This document shows, one piece after another, positions 37,401 through 44,598 of a stretch of DNA of 64,000 nucleotides. The position numbers and the translations under genes were made by a program. Within the stretch, counting starts at the first letter, position 1; each line of letters opens with the position of its first letter. Source of the stretch: a virus; IMG/VR virus record IMGVR_UViG_3300007276_000039, positions 1 to 64,000 of that record; one strand, written 5' to 3'. The notes beneath the pieces are model-generated. The model did not search any database, was not told the origin of the DNA, and saw only the letters and a list, made by a program, of their open reading frames with translations.

Positions 37401-40400
37401 CACCCAAATCAAGTGTCATGCGGCGTACAAAGTCCATCTGTGTCCAATGTTTGAGGTGTTGCAAGCGAGACTCTTCATGGCTGGCAAGTTCAAGTGTAGT
37501 GTTTCTTTTCCCCTTCAAACAAAGGAATGCTGAGATAACACGAGTACCATCGGGTGTGTCAAAGAGCGTGCTTGCATCTTTCAAAGAGTGCGTAGCGGGG
37601 TTTTGAGTTGCACGGTGTAATTTTAGTTCACGCAACAACAAATCTCCTTCTTTTGCTTTGCGAATCAACTTGTGAATTTCATTTGCGTAATACACTGATG
37701 CCACAGCAGGTTGTACACGAGGAAGCACGCTATCACCCACAGTATGTGTGTTCCCTGTTTCTTCGTGATATAATCCAGTATGTACAAAGTGTCCGTGTCC
37801 CTTACCTCGCAACAACGGATTGTTCCCAAGGCTACTTGGGTCTTGTAGGGTGTATTTGGTATCGGAGCCGGGTGTGCCGTCCACGAGGTCTTGTGATGCT
37901 GTATTGGGCACATTGTGTGCGTAGGCACTCTCAATGAATTTTGATTGTTGCGTAGAGCGCACATACTTGTTCTCCGATGGGAACCCATTGGCTACATCTA
38001 TCTGCGTAGTGAAGTAATGGGGAGCACCGCCGTTGACACTGATAAGATGCTTGTCAAGTTTGATGGTGCCACCTTCGTATGCGATGTTGCGAGTAAAACC
38101 AATTGTTGGTGTATCGGCACTGGATTGCACTTGCATGTGAAGGTCGTGAAAGGCAATGAACTCACGGTCATGTCCCACATCAAACAAAAGGACACGAGCA
38201 TTACCGTCAGTAGAAAGGTATGGGTCAATGTAGGCCACGGTGGGAGCCTGCGTTGCGTCCAGCCCCATAGCCTCGTAATTCATCTCCACTGTCTTGTTTA
38301 CATGCTGAGCAAAGTTTTGCGCTGTTTCAAGACACGAGTTGCCAATCAAGAAGTTTTCAAGCGGAATAGAATCTCTTGGACGATTTGCCAGTGCCCCTTC
38401 GCCACCGTTAAATCCACTCCAAACAAAAGCCTCATTCATTACACCTCTACTTTTGGCGAACAACCCTTCCACAGCATGTGGATTATTGATGGTCATGTTC
38501 ATCCAAACGGTATCTCCATCTCGTAGTCCACCTTGAGCGAATGGATAGACCCAACTTCGGTTGAGAATGGCATCAGCGTCATTCTGCACAACGGTGCCTA
38601 CACCTATACGCACATCGTCGCCATTTGCTACAGCAACAGCATTTGCGGCCACAAGCGTGACAACTGTGTGTGCCCCGCTTGTCAAATTGGACTTTACATC
38701 TGCAACTTCACCCACATATTTTATGACATTGCTTGAATCTTCAAGGAATAACAAATCACCAGTACGAATGTTCGTACCGATGGTGTTAGCATGAGCAAAG
38801 CGATTATTTCCGTTTGTGATGTTTAGCGTTGTGGATGCACCTGCTGATGTGGCACCTACAAATGTCCACTGCTCGGCTGATGTAGATGGATGGAAAGTAG
38901 CCGTTTGCAACTCTTGGTTTTGCATGTTTGCGGGATTCACTATGGATTGGAAGGCGTTTCCTGCTTTTACAAGTTTAAACTCAGCCCCAACGAAGTCTCC
39001 AACAGTCAGCGAAACATTTTTTGGTGTTGTTACCAATACAGAATTTGCACCTGCTATTGAATCCAACTTGCCTAAATAGTACACTTCAAGCGGAGTGTCT
39101 GTGCCAATTTCAGCAATGTAGGTTAAATCGCCTTGTTCAGCGATGCTGTTATTATTGCTGTCCCTTGAGTATGGAACATCGGGAAAAAGTGAAGCATCAT
39201 CAAGAATGATGTTGAATTGAAAGCCATCGGTTGCATTACCACTTATTTCTTGTACTTGCATGATGGTTGATTTTGCTCGTTTTGATATGGTGCGAGGTGC
39301 GTGTGGGTTGGCCAATGGGCCAGCCTTGAACTCCACGGCTGAAACATACTGGCGCAGGCCGTAATCAAGGTTCCCACCTTGCGTTTTCATGTTTGCCGCA
39401 TCGTAATAAAATGGTGAGCGGCCTTCCAAATCCGACGATGGTAACTCAGCATCGGAGTCAATCGGCATGAGCGTTTCATTTCGGAAGCCGCCACCTGTAT
39501 GGATTTTTGCCCCAACAATGGCGTTTTGGAAGAATGTCTCGGAATACCCATCAAAATAACCTCCTGTAGCATTGATTGGAATTGACAAAAACCCATCCAA
39601 CGCTGGATTATTGTCATACACAGCCCATTCTCCGCTGGTGAGAAATACCCTGCGTAGGCGGTTAATTCCCTTGAGATTACCCACTTCATCAGCCGCTACA
39701 ATTGTAGGCGTAGCATCGGAAGAGTTTGTGGCATCGGGGAACATGTTTGGATGAGATACAAAAATGTGGAAGTGGTTGGTGTAAGTCGTGCCTCCTGTGC
39801 CTGTGCCTGTGCTTGTGTGTTTGTGGCTTGCAGTAGCATCTTCAATACGAAGAATGGTAGCCGACTCAATGTAATTTTGATTATTGATAGTGTACGAATA
39901 CGCTGATTTTGCGCTCTTATCCGCTGTGGCAACATCGTTTGCTCTTCTACCCACTGGTGTTGGGTTCCATGTGTGAGCGGTGTAGGTAGCATCTACATGC
40001 ACTTTCATGCTGTTATCGGGGCCGGGGAAAATACCAAGGTCGGTGTGGTCAAAGAATTGCTGAGGAAATATCGGTATCTCAACCATGGCACGGGTACTGG
40101 CATATTGAGTGCCCAACTGATAGTCGTGCGTTACATCGTCAAGCGATTGGAACAAGCGGTCATTGACGGTGCTACCGTCCTGTGTCAATGAGTCGTTGTC
40201 AAAGTCTCCATCGTTGAAGATGTAAACCGAGGTCAAATAAGTGCCTGCTGAGCCTTGACTGATGATACCTGTGGCGTTACACCACTCGTGGAAAGTCGCA
40301 TACGCCGTACCTGCACCATCCAAAAATGTTCTACTGGCCACTGCATTGCTTTCACTGAAATAGAATCCTGCGCCCGTTTTTTCTGTGTATGCCGCACTTG

Positions 40401-43400
40401 CACCGTCTTCAAGGAATATGCGCCCTACCTGTGGGAAACAAATAGTTCCCCATGATTTAAGGTCGGGGGAGTCGTTGTTGAGCGGTGTGACGCTCATGCT
40501 AAAGGCACCAGTGGTGGTGACTATTCGTGCCTGTGTAGCGCAACTGCGACGAGTAGAACCCGGAAGTCGCATCAGCGGGCTTGGGTCAAAGGTAGGCTTG
40601 GTGTTCACACCGCCCTGCCCCGGCCCACCAAGCGTGACCGTGACCACGGGTGCGTTGGGTTCAATCTCCTTTACCACATGCGAGTCGGGCGAGCCACTAC
40701 CAACAGCAGAGACATTCTCATTCACGAAGGAGTCAGCGATGCCCGAAGCAGTGATAACCACCGTGGTCATGTTGGTTTCGGGGCTTTCTTGCTTGGATAC
40801 TCCACGCACACGACAGCGGCTCATGAGGAACATGATGCTGGCGATGTTGGGTGAATCACCTGCGCCAAGGGAACGCACCAGCGACAATTGATTTACTCGT
40901 GATTTAACAGACGGCTGAACGAAAATCTTCGCCATGATGCCCGCTTCATCAGTAATCAAAACATTGTCAATGATGTTAAACATCTCAAAGACACGACTTG
41001 AATGTGTGGTGGGGCCGAGGTCAAACACACCTGTGCCCGACTTGTCGGTGGTGGGCTGGCGTGTGCGTTTGCCTGCGCCTTCGTCGGTGATGGTGTCGCT
41101 TTGACTGGACGACATCGCTTCAATGGCAAGACGGTGGTACACGGATTCGTGCGTGCCTCCGTTGTGGGAACGAGCGACGGCCTTTGGTGGGCCTGCTGGT
41201 TCAGCATTGACATCGTTTGGTGGTGTGTACAATGCAGGTGTACGGCTAAGGTCAAGTTCAGTGTCGCTGTCCTGCCCGCCCGTGTTGTCACCAATCAGCG
41301 TGTGTGACTCCTGCATGAGTGAACCGTAGCCACTGATGGCGTTTGACAGGTAAATCACACCACCGGGCGAATAGAGTGTGGTGTTGGCAAGGTCGGAGGT
41401 GATGACATCCAACACCCGTGTTGTGCCAGTGAGAATGTGAGAACCTGCTGGTACGGTCTTGGTGACCATGAGCATGGGGGTGGATTGTCCCATGCTTGCT
41501 CCTGTGAGGTCTATGGCGTTGTAATGCACCTCAACATACGGGGCAAGGTCATGCGAAGTCCTCAAGGCAGGGACATGCAGAAGGGCCACACGGCTTTCGC
41601 TTTCGGGTGTAAGGTGGAAGAGGCGGTTGTTCTCGTCAATGTCGCCTGCTTCGGGCACCGGGCCTTTGAGCATAAACGGAGCATACTTGAAGCCGCTACC
41701 GCCAATGGCGATGAGTTCCTTCTTGCTGGCAGGCATACCGTTGTTGACGATGGTAGCAACGCTGGACGAGTTCTCAATGCGAGCGATGGGTGCTTCCAGT
41801 GTTTCGCTGTAGAAGTCAAGAAGTGAGTTCATTGGGAACATCTCGTCAATGTCACGAGTGTTGGAGTCATACGCCATCTGCACGATGTCAGCGGAGCCGT
41901 CAGCCTGCTGGTCAATGATGAGTTCACTGGGCTTGGGATAGCGGCGCATGTACTCGTGGCCGATGATGTGCGAGAAAGTGTGCCGCCCACTGTGTCCTAC
42001 TTGGAACAGGGTGTCAAGAGTGGCTGGCCATGTCACGGCGTAAGGGTTGTTGGTGGTGTCAGTGGCCATCTGCGAAGAGTACACCAGCCCGTGATTACTG
42101 GCATTACCTTCGTCAAGCACCATCTGTCCCGTCTTGTCAAAGATTTGAGTGCCGTAGTGCGGAGGTTGGTATGGCTTACCCGTGCCGTTGTCAATGAGCA
42201 GGTCGGCCCCGATGACCACGAAATAATTGTCCACATTGGCTGTACGGCTGTGCAAAGCACCTCGCAGACCACTTGTACCGTTGATGAAATCTACATGAAT
42301 GCTGTTGAATGTCACAACACCCGTGTTTCCATTGATGCTTTCCAGTCGTACCCTTTCGGGTGGGGATTGGTTGGGCTTCTGCGTGTTGCGATTGATGGCA
42401 CCGGGGTTGATGAGTAGGTTGTAAGGTGTGTGCGCTACGCTTAGGGTAGCGGCTGTGCCACTGTTAGTGTAGTAGTCCACGACCTTGTAGTTGCCCATGC
42501 TATACGGTGTGCTTGTGAATGTGGTTGTTGGTGAAGTAGCGTCGTATGCCTTGCCGGTCAAGCGAGCGATAAGCGTCTGTGCATCAGCCGCCGTCATGGT
42601 TAGCGTTTTTGTTGTTCCATCGCTGGCCGCTGTAAATGCAGAAAACTCGTAAGTTCCCTCTACGATGTCTATTGGCTCTTCAAATCGGAAGAGTGCCGAA
42701 GTTGTATTACCCTTGATGGCCATAGATGGTTGAAGCATATTCTCATCAAATTCGTTTGAGAAGTGAATGGCTTCAATTGCACCACGGAACTCACCACCTT
42801 TACCACCGAGGTACACATGCTCAGTAGAGCGTGCAAGGCGTGTTTCGGGCGGAATGTCTTGTTGAGACACAATTTCACCGTTGACAGCCAAGAACACACG
42901 GTTCTTTTGAATACCAGCCACGACATGATATAGCGGTCGGTTGTTGAAGTTGAGGTTGGTGGCATCACCGTAGTTGCTCTTGTCGTAGCGATTGTACGAG
43001 TCGTGGATGCCGCCGTGTTCTTGCTGTGGGTACACGATACCGTCCCATCGTGTACTGGCATCGTAGGCAGTAGCCAAGCGGAAATACGATGGGCCAGCGA
43101 TAGATTCAACATTAACGCTGAACACAGCGGGGCCGGGAGTATCCACGGTACCCATTTCAAGTGTAAACTGCCCCTCTCGGTGAGCAATCACACCGCCACA
43201 GTCGGGTACAACCCATGCCTCAATTACGAAGTCTCCCGCCGCCTTATCGTTGATTGTGGCAGAATCTCCAACTCCTTGCAGTGTCTTGGTCATGACCTTA
43301 GTACCACTACTGTCCTTTACACCCGTCTTGGTGAAGCGTCCTTGAGGGATAATCACTGAATCGCTCACGCCATCAAAGAAGAAGGCGTGACTACTGCGAC

Positions 43401-43413
43401 CGATTGCAACCAT
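25414..43413 (-). CDS. Giant virion protein, 5,999 aa, with terminal laminin-G-like domains
   Basis: One uninterrupted reading frame of 18 kb (predicted mass above 600 kDa) with GAGGTGA before the ATG. Residues ~10-225 look like a LamG/concanavalin domain (FFFDGVSDSVIIP, later VNGEIVSQQ and a GxxEAIHFSNE end). Residues ~5555-5785 are a second one (MALWLKADSLDL, SWKDSG, AEIIQYNRAMS). Between them are two copies of a ~67-residue Ig-like module at ~3511-3580 and ~5029-5097, and FTGCVG-type tail motifs. The long central part is Gly/Asn/His/Tyr-rich and matches nothing I know. No membrane segments or signal peptide. Located after the tape measure region, it is most likely the tail-tip or fibre protein that meets the host. 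It could instead decorate the whole virion. Confidence 0.85.
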   Translation of the reverse strand: MVAIGRSSHAFFFDGVSDSVIIPQGRFTKTGVKDSSGTKVMTKTLQGVGDSATINDKAAGDFVIEAWVVPDCGGVIAHREGQFTLEMGTVDTPGPAVFSVNVESIAGPSYFRLATAYDASTRWDGIVYPQQEHGGIHDSYNRYDKSNYGDATNLNFNNRPLYHVVAGIQKNRVFLAVNGEIVSQQDIPPETRLARSTEHVYLGGKGGEFRGAIEAIHFSNEFDENMLQPSMAIKGNTTSALFRFEEPIDIVEGTYEFSAFTAASDGTTKTLTMTAADAQTLIARLTGKAYDATSPTTTFTSTPYSMGNYKVVDYYTNSGTAATLSVAHTPYNLLINPGAINRNTQKPNQSPPERVRLESINGNTGVVTFNSIHVDFINGTSGLRGALHSRTANVDNYFVVIGADLLIDNGTGKPYQPPHYGTQIFDKTGQMVLDEGNASNHGLVYSSQMATDTTNNPYAVTWPATLDTLFQVGHSGRHTFSHIIGHEYMRRYPKPSELIIDQQADGSADIVQMAYDSNTRDIDEMFPMNSLLDFYSETLEAPIARIENSSSVATIVNNGMPASKKELIAIGGSGFKYAPFMLKGPVPEAGDIDENNRLFHLTPESESRVALLHVPALRTSHDLAPYVEVHYNAIDLTGASMGQSTPMLMVTKTVPAGSHILTGTTRVLDVITSDLANTTLYSPGGVIYLSNAISGYGSLMQESHTLIGDNTGGQDSDTELDLSRTPALYTPPNDVNAEPAGPPKAVARSHNGGTHESVYHRLAIEAMSSSQSDTITDEGAGKRTRQPTTDKSGTGVFDLGPTTHSSRVFEMFNIIDNVLITDEAGIMAKIFVQPSVKSRVNQLSLVRSLGAGDSPNIASIMFLMSRCRVRGVSKQESPETNMTTVVITASGIADSFVNENVSAVGSGSPDSHVVKEIEPNAPVVTVTLGGPGQGGVNTKPTFDPSPLMRLPGSTRRSCATQARIVTTTGAFSMSVTPLNNDSPDLKSWGTICFPQVGRIFLEDGASAAYTEKTGAGFYFSESNAVASRTFLDGAGTAYATFHEWCNATGIISQGSAGTYLTSVYIFNDGDFDNDSLTQDGSTVNDRLFQSLDDVTHDYQLGTQYASTRAMVEIPIFPQQFFDHTDLGIFPGPDNSMKVHVDATYTAHTWNPTPVGRRANDVATADKSAKSAYSYTINNQNYIESATILRIEDATASHKHTSTGTGTGGTTYTNHFHIFVSHPNMFPDATNSSDATPTIVAADEVGNLKGINRLRRVFLTSGEWAVYDNNPALDGFLSIPINATGGYFDGYSETFFQNAIVGAKIHTGGGFRNETLMPIDSDAELPSSDLEGRSPFYYDAANMKTQGGNLDYGLRQYVSAVEFKAGPLANPHAPRTISKRAKSTIMQVQEISGNATDGFQFNIILDDASLFPDVPYSRDSNNNSIAEQGDLTYIAEIGTDTPLEVYYLGKLDSIAGANSVLVTTPKNVSLTVGDFVGAEFKLVKAGNAFQSIVNPANMQNQELQTATFHPSTSAEQWTFVGATSAGASTTLNITNGNNRFAHANTIGTNIRTGDLLFLEDSSNVIKYVGEVADVKSNLTSGAHTVVTLVAANAVAVANGDDVRIGVGTVVQNDADAILNRSWVYPFAQGGLRDGDTVWMNMTINNPHAVEGLFAKSRGVMNEAFVWSGFNGGEGALANRPRDSIPLENFLIGNSCLETAQNFAQHVNKTVEMNYEAMGLDATQAPTVAYIDPYLSTDGNARVLLFDVGHDREFIAFHDLHMQVQSSADTPTIGFTRNIAYEGGTIKLDKHLISVNGGAPHYFTTQIDVANGFPSENKYVRSTQQSKFIESAYAHNVPNTASQDLVDGTPGSDTKYTLQDPSSLGNNPLLRGKGHGHFVHTGLYHEETGNTHTVGDSVLPRVQPAVASVYYANEIHKLIRKAKEGDLLLRELKLHRATQNPATHSLKDASTLFDTPDGTRVISAFLCLKGKRNTTLELASHEESRLQHLKHWTQMDFVRRMTLDLGEVGVKEGVTDIEAAAREMVRLINQGGALNGRTHARRPSQQYPGESERLDLTRIGVRQDTADPNKDPTSAHINADFAATGSTYDPAPFWYGDIAFDSHDRGSHMGYVRAHMGRVVEDINGNEGYSIVIHSTIPGASGRNFCVWLDNSKGQSSYQPQFLIGHGGRFRNFWAQPDEILSENMHPAPMPLNKDGRPFAPVSTLREFVAQEEPDEAFTSNHDITPRRNETANPKGRNISAHLGGIAHNSVNDESFETQSPSTALVKGLRMGKQATGRINFGGLVASGVPGFSPIAGKHGLGRKGDDEFDKLYNEGLPKAGTSPTAITSYSGHVNTAEITDDAVGDTPLYGFRFNDHRGQGYGVRFIYRKMDEAFANDLTTIPSTLDDEICVYFNDGDVAKGGFTIGQHMLGFGDATGRLDVTTVTMNSWRGNQWRGVYAPSAGIDCAISWDASATTLTVQLGAPFDSGQELGNHPDILGYLGFPRQNGVIQITDPMTGTTDKGTVGNVISYESRTQLNSAGDSGVHTFYGVRGSEFTASHSLTGLTATSLTNTAVSMFNASTDRIIKALISPRINWTTLMTDELMAAVTAEAINMADPNTPEGIPFDCRHMYAVDGRTFGEWGVAADAIRIRAHNPQRGARPLSTMFEASLHRDLGIEAPHLEFGEYEKLDQSSNSQWTVTAPAAFNKPVSDADIEDNHRKVDCGYLPHTVLQIRTKARGYHTNTPTPILVDSYNDPVPTKTWANNLKGLTYTSRSGDHILPALDNALVTTDFTHSDDVFTTNSGETTTHILVPAGEEAATFDSLTKLVSFGDAKVIWSGSNRFATVTSVQGANSATKLKVVAINYNEEWNTLYGASADRADVLLMLHADKDFSGYRLYGSIESEPVTYFKNGRDSNDHSVPLYFGGGFSGVVLDVNDGSQNDYSSFYTHPYSNGPTGTAGIQNANEISTAYALMDCNALLAFFPGTPYLNQHRGSINPPAYNQNNVLSADIDSGTLPNLASGQPSHVTARYTAGIVRQRPIPLIMRMPHQTARYTDHKTATPYFTTYLIYGPGQAFPFNETASNLGVVEPHPGYVVTTGNSWSKVPHSKNLPNEITNNDNDYGPPDANYQSRRNRFHWQTTLNWSPAQGTPNIGDTGASGYGLKQRPEHGYHYGEHFMNPVSGRVVANNEADYKKAHPYQHCAMAYYGIAMSADMTFHMDGGYHPGGSWMDNQMAFNPPMEKDDLQISKLFANAVQPTAYRVSGVIAKSVLAGSLGETATDFDREIIVVDGTRCQNGEELATIIGQAINENPGKGALKAMGGTFMPSMSNAQRQDRYGWIEMDYGDPSNSYQNATTGGSSQSYIEGSIAGSTRDVLEQIPACGWIRTDTGGRSHPSTAPNNSCPAFAPYHSREIYEKAGVLTVRFWLAPNKITGKAQFEDMTTWHNRCESAGITVPDFDLTAVPPNLPTKLYVWSKSGVHYHNNAYDTPRDHMTRSHFSGLVDAIDRTRPVGAMGWSGERYSYLNSLKVTTSSFTDATCDYNNATTITMDSTALLKKNMLVSGTGIPAGAFVVSITNATTFELSASTTGGAVTNGTLTFTTNLYGAGLGAWHAKLGFSPYGPASSVMSTYSHLPHYAPMRNSPEASGPISGTDNDETMLTTPYSWTYASTNTNPAYNTDKTDAEHSDYFANPVHIGDADAVPRALHHPQGVFGRAFLVISYEGELGLVAKRDRDGVTAMGDWLAVVNKTAGGVAAATAITFAGTAQWDERIHSVDRFVAPAHGGPNIEALVTNLSLPADDIPADPFLFNAPLAADIELFNAEPCYAKTGDLFFDLDESPGSFFLEDATSVERNLITDLKTSTSAELDRYGDDANYWLGDTNAFKMNQRSPAKNFSVEHVVWKRMDGGNLSLPAVNARGLGAVPFVTRVLSNTPHTMGEKLYGINRFSFETTNSAMFPIIQAQELAHPQIAAAHPDELRNVLAIPNEELQFEEMQVEDDTGQIHIIEGGSPFGTIIRTFNAVSDRSAEGFAPATAGSGVEPNLKVRLPHPDSIPGNLLIRAGFDRLQAYQNESMGTGGMMRPMSSSSIKHLFTDDTKGPRLGGTFSDHNWEHISQGSFPDPTYAGWETATGNAPLETSYELHDRTLFFHITKNGNTHSHRHPTFYTHAGGVVNAELTAVSFSGTTLTVNTAPNASLFNESIRDGRKFLRLYDPTTDKGGVASFTGISSSTFTGCVGDADFAELVKSSITTLKVVPSYYIPAGSTRFFASRRLRDHAEVSGNSPDIVHSTYITGLTLNALLCHTVYSRPKMTPMALPRMGHHFVNPTMAMLPGHFAHPAYQGLYNKHRAIRSATVKPHETLLMEEQTMSNLKTDISTTLTNNLHGYDTLHTFGALTATPSGPSDIHGGAFTLMFESKIRSDGYGVLASEGQAGVINAAGGHTIVLEAAATYTLRHHFPDPSEVGAYQIVIQPNIHKSQLMGYHANGGATALPDGSVNELTSQQVALVIGLREPDSATGAVGLVLAEATMADVRGCEVFVNELILDHDPDHGSQFTNIPPLMLYNALGVQATESPAFVKRSLPYQPQMFDNATPGMTTNIPWWSIVHKDGPDHADATGFRHLNHHRLDNYYEFLRASTGSIACQITLAGYPSIYPDIYHEVLENISLNPVCTVVSVDSTTQITVDDARGFPQKPYYGNKLEYTDVNGVRRTHTYTERSGYDSSNMNKPKQFTITAKSSFTSNLTAGTKLRLTRAYDFRPAGAIFTDSKTSMVTRILPQMLQGSRDTNSLHVADAFLCLWHPNLGRPHTFYSDSSRTWLNPLTDRAVAQKPLNSMPEHFETVHYHDAAYYASLGPFAFDRKTPAPPYEIIAHASVGTNVPSTVVSVDIPNKLITTTRRTAKLVGGTKIMIDGIAYTVQDDGGSVFDNHVLGVMPVIEPIVATIPIGSTIMAHAIGSMLTADVLDTTFGSPIIAGNFDPQGGQADASDAATKTNLNHYWPCGSRGGPLISRLDGYGYVSTSWDFPREYTFDGPVWADQDDDGSYVVTNGVVKSTYDAFTDATCDYNNDPTITMDSTAKLVVGMGVSGTGIPGSATVSSITNATTFELSASTTGGSVTNGTLTFTPVQTRTRPFGYRIGLRQPYNKPQWSLYGMRAFREAAVTGTNTSVGYPHGPLVQGETETWTYAGGSGLSNGTYPNTQLGIMERQTNFSGMLGVDKPEWQVRYSDGMRMARAFGCPVRTLRNASGVLRDWWGDGEGKGIYKLDEAVAYYLVDWWGNTRGEEVRRHPVRGFGIRPAWDAGDVYEYDRTGNKTPFDRIYNGGFPIMNTKALIDASGNISVTTGFTIPRFAGRLNNVNSNDATELVDVYFPTNAHRVGDDGHGRGLRYPTAFNEDVLTALDEPYHASGVVLSHHTAEPNMNDGYIRARNDVLQADEVPRGISARLDIAEDGLLKPEAVVSDRVETVSGDSPHKDAVSRSAPRIGLDTENVEGVDDNLIAINTEAHSLHSDRGVGQRVIVHGGMQAGSQTIGHYDLTALDFSGQPQGGAMRLSHTSNFNPLGGTYIAEARNFVSPIDDTEWGGIPTSGMALWLKADSLDLADGAAVTSWKDSGPHGFEFTQSTASKQPVYIASSSNVNNMPVVDCDGTDIMSTPFDARLNTTDVTLFVVAWSDDDDGNAQGVLETFANSPVTRAGHSLFIRWDSSDKWQWRGGADTTYTVVNSPSNAVVVNQAELVTGTIAGGDGAGSNANFELFLQGVSVGSSTGAWYVADEDPYGIGHVGSFELKGKIAEIIQYNRAMSTTERQQVEGYLAEKYGFTNNVSQWKSSNPYQTDTNGHQRTNLTDKRISYMLRPVRLLDKQHAEMFRSNLNLHSSSPQYGSNYFGATAGGKYGLYVYETTNGQASAGSYIRSTNPDTNPPYAPAYYMDISTSDTVPMSQGPKIIGTAATGFDSSLLDNEITRVVMSENTLQHYRADAARRRTHQEGESKEERMDYTVQPRFSQSLHPKGHKGDVSYNSNDHSGDAS
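28121..28325 (-). repeat. Ig-like module, copy 2 in giant protein
   Basis: Encodes about 67 residues of the giant protein (around 5029-5097) running from FTDATCDYNN through GMGVSGTGIP and ITNATTFELSAS to GTLTF. It is nearly identical to the module at 32672-32880 and related to the one in the tail tube gene at 48667-48872. The three copies imply duplication or module exchange between tail genes. Confidence 0.85.
32672..32880 (-). repeat. Ig-like module, copy 1 in giant protein
   Basis: Encodes giant-protein residues of about 3511-3580, starting FTDATCDYNN and ending GTLTF, with LVSGTGIPAG in the middle. It is about 1,520 residues from the second copy. At the DNA level long stretches (for example the part encoding ATTFELSAS) are shared, which suggests fairly recent duplication or conversion. 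Confidence 0.85.
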
Positions 43414-43422
43414 CCATTCACC

Positions 43423-44598
43423 TCAAAATATCCAATCAATCGGTGCAAAGTTGATGGTGTAAGAATAAATCGGCTCACCACCAAGTTGAACGAATGTAGC
43501 GTTGGCTACAGTACCTTTGATTGCTGTGTATTCATCCCCTGTACCAGTGTATTCCGAACCTGCAACTACAGCGTTATCTGCTGTTTTATCATCTGTTTTC
43601 ATAAAACCACCAGTTGGCATATAAAACAAAGATTCGTTGCTATTAACATTTGAAGAAAATGGGATTTGAATTGCGATGATATAATCACCGTATTTACTGT
43701 TTTGTAAAGCCAAAGCCGCCGCTAATCCAGCACCGCCACCTTGCACTGCTAACGCTCCACCGCTTGCGGCACCTGCTAACAATGCACCGCCGCCCACTAA
43801 AGCCGCTCCTCCTACAAAGGCTCCTCCTCCACCGTTGTTGCTGTTGTTAAGCACAGCATACAATTCAGCCACTTTGTCGCCAGCACTTTTGTTGGTGGTA
43901 GATGATGAATCACGACCTCCCGAATACTGAGTGTGATATGGTTTGAAAACATCCACCCCTGCATCATAATTTGGAAATGAAATGGTTTCATTATTTCCTG
44001 CTTTTCCTTTGTTTACATTTGTCAAAGTCACCGCAGTGTTAGTAGCACCGCTAATTGGTGAGTTAATTCGGGTTGCTGTTAATTCAAATGTACTACTGTA
44101 TGTAGTCACGAGGGCAACAAGGCTGGCCGCAATATCCGATGCGCTTCTTGCAGAAGTATTGTTGTGAACGGCAATGTAATACCTCCCCGAAGAAAGTCCT
44201 TCGGTGGTACCGGAAGAAGTTTTTACCAAATAAACCTCATAAGAATTGTTGATTTTGATGGCATAATCGGCATCTGCTATAGCACCATTTCCATGACCAC
44301 TTACCAAAGCGTCTATTTTTGTAGGCCAGTCCACTGTTGTTGAATTAAAAGCCTGTGAAAAATCAATTGTAGCACTTGCTTCTTGTTGGGAACTCGTATT
44401 TACCAATTGGTCATCAGTCATCACTCCCTCAATGGTGATGAGGGATTTGGGGAGGTTGAGGTCAAAGGCAAAGCGAGAGCCACCAGCAAAGGGCATAGGA
44501 AGGGGTGTAACGCCCCTGTCCACATTCATGGTCATCGTGGTAGCCATCAACTCAATGATGCCGCCATCGTTGCGTACAAGACGAATTGGCGTGCCCAT
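43423..44598 (-). CDS. Putative tail protein with Gly/Ala-rich segment, 391 aa
   Basis: The N-terminal 70 residues (MGTPIRLVRNDGGIIEL, later SLITIEGVMTDD) look like the start of a distal tail or tube-initiator-type protein. Residues ~95-215 are beta-rich, with TRINSPISGATNTAVTLTN. Residues ~250-295 are a strongly Gly/Ala-rich stretch (GGAALVGGGALLAGAASGG) that is hydrophobic enough to insert in a membrane or to form a packed helix. The C-terminus is beta. It lies between tape measure and giant protein, the usual place for the distal tail protein. The start overlaps the tape measure stop (TGATG). Confidence 0.6.
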   Translation of the reverse strand: MGTPIRLVRNDGGIIELMATTMTMNVDRGVTPLPMPFAGGSRFAFDLNLPKSLITIEGVMTDDQLVNTSSQQEASATIDFSQAFNSTTVDWPTKIDALVSGHGNGAIADADYAIKINNSYEVYLVKTSSGTTEGLSSGRYYIAVHNNTSARSASDIAASLVALVTTYSSTFELTATRINSPISGATNTAVTLTNVNKGKAGNNETISFPNYDAGVDVFKPYHTQYSGGRDSSSTTNKSAGDKVAELYAVLNNSNNGGGGAFVGGAALVGGGALLAGAASGGALAVQGGGAGLAAALALQNSKYGDYIIAIQIPFSSNVNSNESLFYMPTGGFMKTDDKTADNAVVAGSEYTGTGDEYTAIKGTVANATFVQLGGEPIYSYTINFAPIDWIF

